From the NCBI GenBank assembly GCA_021613335.1, contig JAJTWR010000458.1, positions 883,501-947,500 on the forward strand: a DNA stretch of 64,000 nt. Reading direction: 5' to 3'. Below the pieces are notes generated by a model. The model worked only from the letters and a program-made list of their open reading frames with translations, did not search any database and was not told the DNA's origin. How positions within the stretch are numbered: position 1 is the first letter of the stretch; each line of letters begins with the position of its first letter. Both the position numbers and the translations under genes were made by a program. Below, piece by piece: positions 11,701-21,381 of this stretch. This DNA is from Whitmania pigra (Eukaryota > Annelida > Clitellata > Hirudinida > Haemopidae).

Positions 11701-14700
11701 ACTGATTAAGAAACGTCTAACATGGGAAGGAGCCAGGAAAACATGCAAGAAACTCAGTCCCAAAACGCACCTGGTCACTATTGACAGCCAACCAGAACAA
11801 ACTGGAATACAGAGGTTCTTCACATCCGTAAACAGTAAGTTTTGAAGTTTTTATAATGGAAATCTCCAATTTATCTTTACAATATTTAATGTTGTGCGAC
11901 ACTTTCTCCTATAGGCACCTTATCCAAGAAATGTTCTGACCCACAAAACAAATATTTGTACGTTTGGACTGCTGGTAAAAGAATCGCTAGTCAGCCAGGA
12001 GCCAATTTTGTTTGGCTTCCATACAATGACAAGGAGCCCAGTGAAATAACCTTCTCCGCATGGAAGGGTATGGAAAAACGACATTTCATGTTTTATCATT
12101 TCCTACATCACTTAAACATTACTTCTGAAACAGGTAACGCTCCAAACTTGCAACCAACATCAGGAGAGCAGTGCACCTTTTTCGATTTGCCAAACTTCAA
12201 GTGGGTTGATGGGCCCTGTGGTTGTGCCCGAGGAGGAAAAGAAGAGGGTCTAGAAGTTGATGAATTGGATGATTACGAATACGAATACGAATATGAATAT
12301 GAAGATTATACGGAGGAATAGTAAGTAAAATTTCAATTACTATTTGCTGAGTAAAAAGTGTTTATGGATTTGATATTTCATTCCATGCATAATTTGTTAT
12401 ATGTTGAAACTCATTTAAATATTTTTTAATAATAAATATCATGGACTGAGAATTAATCAATACAATTAAATATTGTAAAGACCTTTTCTTAAATTTGAAT
12501 AGGATTGTTTTAAATTTGAAATGTTACATTAATTATTTTTATTTTCTCTTTATTTTAGTGAAGTTGAAGAAGATGGTGAGTAAAATCCTAAAAATTAAGT
12601 TCGAAACAGTAATTCTTGTAAACTGGCACTCTAAGCATCACGAATTTAAATATTTTTATCAGTTGTAAGTTATTTGTTAACAAACAGAAGAACCTGAAGG
12701 ATGGGGTCCATGGGCAGAATGGACCAAAGATGTTACAGGGTACTGGGTAAGAGAAAGACGATGCAAGTTGAACTCTAAACCTTGTGTCGGAAGAAATACT
12801 CAGAGAAGAAAGTATTTGAAAAAAAAACCGGAATATGAGTAAGACGAAATATTTTGCATGATGAATTTTTTTAATATTTCTTAATTTGGTAAATTAATGA
12901 GATACTAAAAGATAATTGGAATCAATAATTCAATAATTTATTTTACAGGGAAGAAGAATATGATGTAGAGGAAGAAGAGGTCATAGATCGTAAGTTCTAA
13001 ATTTATTCAGAAGTACATAAACAACGTTCTTATTATACATGAATGTATTATTCCGTAGCCACTGAAGTGCCTGAGGATTGGGAGCAATGGGCACCTTGGA
13101 CCAAAGTGGGTATTGAGTTGGTGAGGAAAAGAAAGTGCAAGAACGATCCAAAGACAGGAAACTGCCGAGGAAAGAATGTCCAACGGAAGAAGTACAAGAA
13201 AAAGCCTCTGCATCAATATGAATATGAATACGAATACGAGATAGAGTAAATATTATTTTAAAGCATTTCTAATTTATAAATTTTCAAATAAACTTTTAAA
13301 TGTTTCAAATTATTTTGCAGAGATTACGAGGAACCAGAATGTTAGTTACCAAAATCTAAATAGATTTACTTGTTACAATTTTTATTAGAAAGTAAGTACT
13401 CTAGTAACTATTTATTGTATGTATGTATTTATTTATTGTGTAGTGAAAGATGAATGGGGTCCATGGCTGGAGTGGTCTTCAGAAAAGGATGGCTTCTCTG
13501 TTAGGATAAGAAACTGTCTCAAGGAAGGAGGAAACTGCGCCGGAAAAAATGTTCAGAAGAGAAAGGTCATCAAAAGGGTTATTACAGAAACCGGGTAAGA
13601 TTGCATCCTTGATTAATTGACTTTATTATAATAACTAATAAAAACGTAATGTTATATTATAACATTATGTTATATTGTTATACTAAGTTAATATTATAAC
13701 ATTATGGGGACCTATTATATTATAATATTTGTGACCGGTAATCTGTCTTGTCCTTACAATACCAATTTTAACTTTCTGTCTAACTTTCGCTTAGCCTAGT
13801 TAGGCTACGTTAGTTCGTGTGGAAATTTTAAATTAAAATTTAATAAATTAAAACACATTTAATGTGATACATTTACGATCATTAACTAAGACTCACATAT
13901 TTTTATTGCATTACTTAATAAATATAAAATAACTTTTTGTTAATTTAAGTGACGAAAGCGACACCTTCGACTGTGAGTTATCAATATTATTGTTGTTGAT
14001 TTTGAAAATTAAATCATTATCTTCATAAAGTACCAAATAAAGTTGCTAATGTTTCTTACTCTCTATCAACAAGACGTTTATTATACTAAAATTATTATTT
14101 AAAAGCCACTGAGGTGCCTGAAGGTTGGGGACTTTGGTCTGAATGGACACAAGATGCTGATCTTTACTGGGTAAGAAGAAGAACTTGCAAAAAAGAAGAT
14201 GGAACTTGTCTCGGAAGAAAAGTTCAGTACAAAAAATATCTGCAAAAGAAGTAAGCAAACTGTTTGATTGAATATTTTGTTTGGTTTATTTATGACCAGA
14301 TTACGTGATCCCTTTTTATAATTTGTGCCCAAAGCCCCAATTAGCTTTGACTTTATTAAACAATTTAACAAATAAATAAACATATTTTCAGAGATGACAT
14401 GGATTCCGATGACTGTGAGTGCTCTTTAACACCTTTTTATAAAGCAAATTGTGATTCTTATTTATAATTAATTGTCATTTAACATTTTTAAATATCTTAA
14501 ATTAATTGAAGAGCCATAAATTATCTATATTTACGATAATTACCATAAAGCCACTGAAGTGCCAGAGGACTGGGAATCGTGGTCACCATGGACTCAAGAT
14601 GAAGACTCATACTGGGTCAGGAGAAGAAAGTGCAAGAAGGAAGCATCAGGTGGAAAATGCACAGGAAGGGGTATCCAAAGGAAGAAGCACATAAGGACAA

Positions 14701-16501
14701 GATGGCAAAAAATCAGGTACGGTTGCTTGATTGAAATAAATTGCTCATTCATTTTTTATTTGATTTTTATTTGAAAGCTTTGATAAAAATTGTTTTGTGA
14801 TAACTTATCATTGGAGCTAAATATTTATTATCATTTTATAGGGATGGAGAAGAAGATGTTGATTGTGAGTTCACTATAATAAAATTAAACCATTATTTGT
14901 TAAATATCCTCATCCCTTTATAAATTTTGTAATGGTAATTGTATTCTGAAACAAATAAACTCAGCTACCGAAGAGCCTGAAGGTTGGGATGTCTGGTCTT
15001 CTTGGACCAAAGACGCGAAAGGATATTTGGTGAGAAAGCGAACGTGCAAGAATGGATTTGGAAAATGCAAGGGAAGGAACGTCCAAAGAAAAAGAAAGTT
15101 GAAGGTTATAAAGTAAGTATTAATACAATCTTTGAATTTTAATCTTATTTTAAATTTTATCTTTGAATTTAATAACGATCTAATCTAATTACTTTGACCT
15201 CACTTCAGAGAACAAGTGGAGGAAGAAGAAAGTGAGTGGTGAATCTCTCCATTGTACGTCCTATGAAGTATATTTTTGAAATAATTCTTGTAGCTAAGAA
15301 TGATTGGGATGTTTGGTCTCCATGGACTGAGGACGGAACTGGAAAATGGGTACGAAACAGAAAATGCAAGAAACCTGATGGAAAGTGCAAAGGAAAAAAG
15401 ACTCAGCGAAAGAAGGCTGTTGTAACAACGCAGGAAGATGACACGGTGTGGTCCTTGGAAAGAGTCCCAGGTAAAATATTTTTACACTTCGAACGGCTAT
15501 TATTTAATTTAGATCTTTTAGAGCTGTTTACTTGGTAATGGTTTCTTAGCATGATGTAGCACCTGGTGGAAAAGTTTTTTTTTCAAAATTGTTTACAAAT
15601 TCAGTTTTCAATACTTTTATTAATACTTGAATTTCCTTCAGAAACTGTTCCAGAAGTGCCTGAAGATTGGAATGAATGGCAAGAATGGGCACCAGATGCC
15701 GAAGGTTGGTTTGTTAGGAAAAGAGTTTGCAAGAACCGCGATGGTGGTAACTGCAGAGGCAGAAGCAAAGAAAGGAGAAGAAGGAGATCTTGGAAAATTG
15801 ATAAAGAATTTGCTTTCACCACGGATGGATCCAAAGGTTGTAAAATATTTACTTTGTGGAGAACGTAAGACAAGTTCGATTAAGTGATAAAAATTAATTT
15901 ACATCAATTCTGAGAATTCTAATAACACATAACAAACACTTAAAGACGCAAATTTACCATGACTACGTTATTTAAAAGATGCTGGCCCCGAAAATCCTGA
16001 TGATTGGGAGGAGTGGGACGAGTGGGAGCTTATTGGGCCGAACTTGTACATAAGACGCAGAAATTGCAAGAATCCAAGAGGGCCATGCCGCGGAAGAAAG
16101 ACTCAAAAAAAGAGAAAAGTCGTTTCACAAAAGGAACACGTCGATGAAGATGTTTGGGAAGTTGAAGTATACACAGGTGCATTATTGATTTGGGGAGTTG
16201 ATAAAATTAAAATATAAACTACATGTTACCTTAATTAACGTCACCTAAATGTCACTAACAAGAGACATTTATAATTTAAGTAAAGAAAAGCCATTAACCA
16301 TTTAAAGCAGCAGTTTTTTCATATTTTCGTAAATAGGAGAAAATGTTGCCGAAGATTGGAGGCCTTGGTCATCGTGGATATGGAGCGATGACTCGGGCTG
16401 GTTTAGAGAAAGATCTTGCAAGAACAGTCTCACTGGTGGAAAATGCCGAGGACCTCGTCGTCAGAAAAGAACTCTGAAAAAGGAATGGGTTAAAAAGAAA
16501 A

Positions 16502-16532
<31 letters not shown>

Positions 16533-19500
16533 CTATTCGCTTGTAATCACTGATGGTAGATTTTTTTCTATTCCCATTTATTTATTGATTGATTTAAATT
16601 AATCTTATGTCTTTAATCTTAATAGCACGCTTAAATTCATGGTTTCTGCTCTCAAAAATTAATACATTTGTTAATCTTTTAAACACATATGAATACGTAT
16701 GTGTTTAAACAAATGTTTTTATATACTTTGTGTTGGCTTTGCTAGTCATAATTTATTGTAAAAGCGGTAACAAATTTAGGAAATATTTCTGATTCACATT
16801 GAAAACTTTTCTTCAGACGTAAATGCATATGTGGATTCTGACGAATGGGAGAAGTGGGGTCCTTGGGAATTTACATCTCAAACCGAAATGGAAAGAAAGA
16901 GAACGTGCAAGAAACCTGATGGCAGCTGCAAAGGCAAGGCCGTTCAAAAACGTCGTAAAAGGACGTGGAAAGTAGTTGGGTCGTGGTCTGTTGATGAATC
17001 AATAGGTTGGCACCATTACATATCACATAAATTACTGCAACGCTAATAGTCCATCACCGAGAGCTGTGCTAAAACTAAGCTTCGAAATAAACAGATACCG
17101 CCCTGGAGGTTGCAGAAGACTGGAAACCGTGGACGGAGTGGGTTCTAACAGGAAGAGGTCGCTGGACGAGAACAAGAGAATGCAAAAACACCGGTGCAAA
17201 ATGTAGAGGAAGCAGAAAACAGACTCGCAGAAAGAAGGGATCTGGTCATTCAAGGTGGATCGAAAACCAGTGGAAGTGGGGAGTAGGAGATTGGATCATG
17301 GACATTTCATTTGGTTTGTCGCTGATGTAATTACGTAAATAAACATTTTGAAAGTATTTTATAATGAGAAACAGGTGACTATGTAAAACTTAAAATAAAA
17401 TGAAAATTAAATTTTATCAGATCAAGTACCTGACTTCCCAGACGATTGGGACATCTGGGGAGAATGGACAACAGATTCAGACGGCTCAGAGGTGCGATAC
17501 AGAACTTGCAAAGCAGGCAGCAAATGCAGAGGAAAGAATAGACAGAGAAGAATTCGAAAAGTGACAACTGTTTGGCACGAAAAATTTGGAGATGAGTTTG
17601 AACCTAAACCTGAAGTCGAAGAATGGTCTGTGGACGTTTCCCTTGGTGAGAGGAGTAAAAGACTTTGTTGCAGTCGGAGTGATGGAAAAAATCACTTAAA
17701 TAACTTGTTAAATAAAAATAATAAACTATAATAAATTATCAACTCCTGTTTGAAAATAAACTATAATTTAATAAACCATTCAATATTGTAAAATATTTAT
17801 TTTTTTAATTTATGAAGAAAACATTTTGTAATAGATGATCCTAAATCCATTCCATCTGATTGGGACCATTGGGGACAATGGAGTACTAACTCTCAGGGAG
17901 AGATTACCAGAGAAAGAAAATGTTTGAAAAGAGATGGAAATTGCAGGGGAAAGAAGTTGCAGAAGAAAGTGAGAAGATCCTGGAAACAAGTTGGAGACTT
18001 CCTTGTTGATAATGGACTGAAACCAGGAGGTAAGTCCGATAGTCCAACTCTTAATAATAGATTGAATAATTTAATATTCATGCATAAATCAATCTTTCGT
18101 AAATAATTTTTGAAGAAATTGAAGTTGAGAGCGACTGGAAACCGTGGTCCGATTGGACATTAGTGACATCAAATCATTGGGCTAGGACCAGGGAATGCAA
18201 GGATTCAAGTGGCACCTGCAGAGGTAGCAAAAAGCAGGTTAAGAAGAAAGGACGCAAACGGACCAAACGCGTTAAAATTGATCCAAGCTCATGGTCTCTT
18301 GATGTACAAGGTTCTGTATTCTAGATATAACTGCTCGACACAGGCCAAGATAAGTTTATCCCTTATTTAATAATTTTTACCTTAAAGGTGATGGAAACGA
18401 ACCGGAAGTGCTGGAGGACTGGGAACTTTGGGGAGCCTGGACGGAAGGCAAAAACAACACTCTTCGCAGAGTGAGGTTTTGCAGGAATAAAGTCTTTGGA
18501 GGAAAATGTAGAGGAAACTCAGAGGAATGGCGTCTTCGCAGAAGATGGAAGCACATTGGGGAGTGGTCGTACGAGATTCCAAGAGGTAAACTAACGCTCA
18601 TGAAATCGGTTTATAGTTTTGTTATGTAATTTTACATTCAATAGACGTGATTTGTCAATGTTGAAACTGTTTTAATCGACGTAATGATAAGAAAGAGAAA
18701 GTCACATTTAATTAAAGAAAATCATGTTCAGATTACTAATAACACGTAATAGTTGTGAAGATTTCAGTTAACGTTACTTTAATAAAAGGTTCGTTACGAT
18801 GTGCTAATCATTTACTTTTTTCACTCAAGGCGATGAGGAAGAAGTGAAAGAAGATTGGTCATCATGGGGTGAATGGACTCTCGACGTTGATGGTAGCTGG
18901 ATCAGAGTCAGAAAATGCAAGAACGACAAAGGACCATGTAGGGGAAGGAACCAAGAAAGAAGAAGAAAAATAAAGGCTTCCAAGTTTGACATTGAGGGTT
19001 TCAAAAAATTCATTTTTGATGGCAAAAGTGTATCTGATATACCCCCTTCCTCCTGGGAACTTTATTTCCTTGAAAAGATTCGAGGTGATGATTCTGAAAG
19101 TTCAAGGCTTTGGTTTAAGAAATTAATAAAATGGCAGGAAGACAAAGACAGTGACTGGAAAATCTTCAAGCTGGAACAAACATCTGATGATGATCTTCTT
19201 AACAAATTCAAGGAAGGTTTTATAAAATTCAAGAAAGAAACAGTTGAAACAGAAGAAGTACCTGCAGAAGACTACGAATATGAATGGGAAACTGTAGTCA
19301 TCACAAAGACAAAAGATGGTGAAACGGTCAAACAAACTTATAAAGATAAGGAGCTACCAGAGGAATGGAAAAACCTGATCATTAAAGATGACGCTTCAAG
19401 TGGACAATGGAAAAATTTCACGCTCACAGGAGGAAGTGTTAGTGGCAGTTGGAGCAGCTGGACCAGTGTAGAAGAAATCCCTGAAGGTGAAGAAGTGGAA

Positions 19501-19659
19501 TGGAGCACTTTCACAGTTGGTGAGGATGGGAAAATACAAAACCATGAAAGCAAAACTAAGAAAAGAAGGAAGAGATCCACCTCGGAAGAGGATGTCAATG
19601 CCTATGACCCAACTTGTGGCGTCAACATGTGTGCTCTTTGTGAAATGGAACTTGAATAA
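166..19659 (+). CDS. Giant TSP1 / C-type lectin / TSP1-like modular protein (5' partial)
   Basis: Seen: 65 exons with GT-AG borders join into one open frame of 10,619 nt (about 3,538 codons) ending in TAA at 19,657-19,659. The first exon has an AG acceptor, so more exons lie before the window. Order: 38 TSP1 modules, one C-type lectin domain (CTLD), 17 diverged basic TSP1-like modules, then a long last exon. Every TSP1 exon begins and ends in phase 1, the signature of exon shuffling and tandem duplication. Family knowledge: WxxWxxW and RxRxC define TSP1 repeats, which are extracellular adhesion modules, so the protein is probably secreted or matrix-bound; its signal peptide is not in the window. 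No transmembrane segment was seen. The function is unknown and I recognise no named orthologue. Splitting into two genes after the CTLD is unlikely, because the 17 nt micro-exon at 12,559-12,575 keeps the frame open through an apparent TAG. Confidence 0.85.
3361..3440. repeat. Imperfect 80 nt inverted repeat in a TSP1 intron
   Basis: TAACCGTTAA at 3361-3370 pairs with TTAACGGTTA at 3431-3440, and ATTATCGTA at 3388-3396 pairs with TACGATAAT at 3405-3413 around an 8 nt loop. The middle of the stem is only partly paired. It lies in the intron between TSP1 exons 10 and 11. It could be a small foldback element or a hairpin RNA; the sequence does not decide. Confidence 0.4.
5810..11524 (+). repeat. 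TSP1 exons 20-38, without strict A/B alternation
   Basis: Exons: 5810-5971, 6037-6198, 6339-6500, 6569-6730, 6853-7020, 7101-7262, 7372-7533, 7694-7855, 8087-8260, 8659-8820, 8911-9084, 9245-9406, 9466-9639, 9785-9946, 10091-10252, 10486-10650, 10893-11054, 11132-11305, 11372-11524. Most are 162 nt; four are 174 nt (28, 30, 32, 37) with a longer charged C-terminal end, and exons 24, 35 and 38 are 168, 165 and 153 nt. All are multiples of three and phase 1-1. Two cysteines per module, as in exons 1-19. Exon 30 ends in A rather than C at the split codon and joins exon 31 as lysine, so the usual proline link is lost there. Exon 38 ends in G and leads into the lectin domain. Confidence 0.9.
8351..8516 (-). 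mobile_element. tRNA-derived SINE-like repeat, copy 1
   Basis: This segment lies in the intron between TSP1 exons 28 and 29 and is closely repeated at 43,221-43,388 inside a DRG1 intron. On the minus strand it holds GTGTTCGAAACCC, a good match to the RNA polymerase III B box (GGTTCGANNCC), with an A-box-like TAGNC stretch some tens of nt upstream near the CCTGCA edge. It is GC-richer than its surroundings. Two dispersed copies with the same ends support a short interspersed element; flanking target duplications were not clear. Confidence 0.65.
11652..12575 (+). other. C-type lectin domain and acidic tyrosine-rich hinge
   Basis: Exons 11652-11834, 11915-12067, 12134-12320 and a 17 nt micro-exon 12559-12575. 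The domain opens with CPPHFKYIPETKKCYKL, has the WEGARKTC helix motif, LVTIDSQPEQ, then VWTAGKR in place of WIGL, EQC, and closes with WVDGPCGC, so the cysteine frame of a CTLD is present. The usual EPN calcium/sugar motif reads APN, and WND reads WVD, so classical calcium-dependent sugar binding is doubtful. The intron 12068-12133 is short and its sequence stays open in frame; splicing it out restores normal spacing before the EQC cysteine. After the domain comes an Asp/Glu/Tyr run (YEYEYEYEYE). At 12,321 the donor GTAAGT falls inside an apparent TAG, so the reading continues in the micro-exon as Tyr. Confidence 0.85.
12688..15231 (+). repeat. Diverged basic TSP1-like modules 1-6, each followed by an acidic micro-exon
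   Basis: Module exons 12688-12838, 13059-13245, 13444-13594, 14106-14250, 14551-14716, 14965-15112; micro-exons 12949-12989 (41 nt), 13321-13340 (20 nt), then 13950-13972, 14392-14414, 14842-14864 and 15209-15231 (23 nt each). Modules read roughly [EK]-[DG]-W-x-x-W-x-x-W, then WVRxRxCK, GxCxGR and a run of Lys/Arg. Two cysteines remain but the PxPxxGG segment between them is gone. Micro-exons encode short acidic peptides such as DESDTFD and DGEEDVD, and most have a GTGAGT donor. Module exons run from phase 1 to phase 2 and micro-exons bring phase 2 back to 1, so module plus micro-exon is a frame-neutral two-exon unit. Module 2 ends in a second YEYEYEYE tract. Confidence 0.85.
15294..18585 (+). 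repeat. Diverged basic TSP1-like modules 7-16 with fused W-S-x-D tail
   Basis: Exons 15294-15470, 15642-15836, 15979-16176, 16337-16555, 16817-17005, 17095-17313, 17421-17645, 17835-18029, 18116-18310, 18388-18585, all phase 1-1 and multiples of three (177-225 nt). Each has an acidic lead, [DE]-[DE]-W-x-x-W-x-x-W, an RxRxCK core, a second cysteine in C+G, a basic stretch, then a tail such as EEWSVDVSLG, SSWSLDVQG, GDWIMDISFG or VWSLERVPG. In modules 1-6 the acidic part is on a separate micro-exon; here it is within the module exon. Borders were chosen by keeping phase 1 on both sides. The acceptor of 17095-17313 and the donor of 15642-15836 (GTTGTA) are the least certain. Confidence 0.8.
16664..16716. 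repeat. Perfect 12 bp hairpin with outer 8 bp arms
   Basis: TTTAAACACATA (16678-16689) and TATGTGTTTAAA (16698-16709) are exact inverted copies around 8 nt. Outside them ACATTTGT (16664-16671) and ACAAATGT (16709-16716) pair again with a bulge of a few nt. It lies in the intron between the exons ending at 16,555 and starting at 16,817. Confidence 0.45.
18830..19659 (+). other. Last exon: module 17, W-x-x-F/W tail, dibasic site, Cys-rich end
   Basis: The exon starts with a 17th basic module (EDWSSWGEW, RVRKCK, GPCRGR). A long acidic region follows, with regularly recurring W-x-x-F/W pairs (SDWKIF, GQWKNF, GSWSSW, VEWSTF), then a strongly basic KKRRKRS and a terminal CGVNMCALCEMELE. KKRRKRS fits a furin-type RxxR/RxKR cleavage consensus, which would free the last roughly 25 residues, with three cysteines, from the rest. 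The frame ends at TAA 19,657-19,659. I recognise no known domain in the roughly 200 residues after the module. Confidence 0.8.
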
Positions 19660-21381
19660 AGTGCAATACTCCACCAATGAACAATAATAATTTATCATAT
19701 TATCGCTAACTGTAATTGAATAATGCAATATTAATGATAGATTAATAATATTCTTGTTATATAATATTCTAATAGAACTTTTAATAAAACTGCAATTTCA
19801 AAAAGGATTCCTGTTATTGTTTATGAAAGTCAACATGATAATTCTTGGCATTTGAAAACAATGCAGAATTAAAATTATGTGTCATTAGCATTTTGAGTGG
19901 TTATTTAAACAATAGTTTATGCTGGTTCTTCACTAATCTTCTCAAAATATTCATTTTTTCCATGCCCTGAAATTGAAAATTATATAATTAAATCTTTTAG
20001 TACCTCAAGAAATAGTCATAACTCAAAAAGAAAGTCATAACTTCACAAATACACATACATATATACACAATTAGCTCCATAAAATGGAAGACAACTTTAT
20101 ACAATCTTTAATAACCTTAATGAATTTATCAACTTAGATGTTATTCAGATGAGATAATCATAGGAAATGCAAATATGAAATGTAAATACTAAAGAATTAA
20201 AGATGAGATAGAATGGCTACCATTGTGGCAAATATTAAGAACCATTCTCATATGCACCTAATAAAGTTTTTAAAGGTGAATGAATACTTTAAATAAAAAA
20301 TGACTGTATGAAACCTTCTTCAGTAAAACATTTGATAGTCTTGAGTATGGTAGACTGAAGTTTTTGAAGCCCAAAATCTGTTCCTTCCCAGGCACATTTT
20401 ATCGCTCTTTTTAATATTTTTAAGCATTCATTAAGTAATTAATTTCATAATAATGTCTAAAAAATTCCAGATCAATGTTCATTAACCTCTCACCTTTCCT
20501 TATGTCCTTCAGGAATTTCTTGGATGTTCTCTAATTCTAAAAATATTTCATAACCTTCAAATTCAATTTATTTTGCAAGAAACAAATATATTTCCATTCA
20601 GCTTTGAACAAAGGCACAAAACTGCATCAATTCCAACCAAATGTTTAAATTTAAACACGAACCTCTTTCAAAATCTAAAAGAGGAGTGAAAGTCAAGCAT
20701 GAAACCATGCTTTCTCTGACTGAATCCAGTTCATCATTAGATTCTGAACAGGAACTTGAAAATATTTTCAAAGCATATAATATTCAGTTCTCTGATGTTA
20801 AACATGTGGCATTACATAAATAAGCTGTTACCGTTATTTATTATTATTGTTGTTGTTGTTATCGTTATCGTTATCATTATCATTATTATTATTATTACAT
20901 TTGATATTGCACTTCCAACCTAGCCTTTTTGTCCAAACAAACTGTTACCTTTCTGAAGAATTTGACAATGCTTTTCCAGATGATTTCTTCAATTATTAAT
21001 CAGATAACAATCATAATTAAATTTAATTATTCTTGGATGATCAAATAATTTTTATGAAATTTGTAAAATATATTGCAAAAATAAATAAAAACATTATTAA
21101 TTACTTTGAGGTTAGGTGATGTCAGGTCACTCATACTTTTTGACTTTAGCAGGGGCAGAATCATTTCAAATCCATCCTCTTTATGTGAAACCTCTCAAGT
21201 TGAAGGAATATTATTTAAAAAAAAAAACTTTATTGTTAATTCTATTATGAAGGTAGAATGAAGGGTCAGAAAATAATTGCATATTTCGAATTTTCATTTT
21301 AGTTCTCATGAGGGTTTCACAATGACTAAAAAGGGCATGCTACTGAATTATCACGATTTTAATTATTAAGCTATTTAATGC
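19660..21381. other. Intergenic stretch between TSP1/CTLD gene and NEK gene
   Basis: AT-rich DNA between two convergent genes. It contains 3' flanking sequence of both and a TTATTG/TTATCG/TTATCAT microsatellite at about 20,836-20,897. A 60-codon open frame on the plus strand at 20,641-20,823 has a serine-rich, acidic end but no detectable family and no convincing splice context. I see no other gene. Confidence 0.6.
19783..19788 (+). terminator. Poly(A) signal of the TSP1/CTLD gene
   Basis: AATAAA about 125 nt after the stop codon, in AT-rich 3' flanking DNA. Another AATAAA overlaps the stop codon itself (19,655-19,660) and is probably too close to be the one used. Confidence 0.5.

Noticed and set aside
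756..11902. Many minus-strand open frames of 60-147 codons across the TSP1 array
   Set aside because: They are the mirror of TSP1 exons. They repeat at each exon, carry no independent motif and have no splice or start context of their own.
12068..12133. Coding continuation through the short open segment in the CTLD
   Set aside because: Removing it as a GT-AG intron restores normal C-type lectin spacing; keeping it inserts 22 residues with no family support.
12319..12321. TAG as the end of the TSP1/CTLD gene
   Set aside because: A strong GTAAGT donor overlaps it, and the next micro-exon and all following exons continue in matching phase to 19,659.
13647..13667. Short palindrome TAATGTTATA-T-TATAACATTA
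   Set aside because: AT-only palindromes of this size are expected by chance in such DNA, and nearby repeats of the same words suggest slippage.
20641..20823. 60-codon plus-strand open frame with a serine-rich end
   Set aside because: No family, no splice partners and no promoter evidence. It may be chance in AT-rich DNA.
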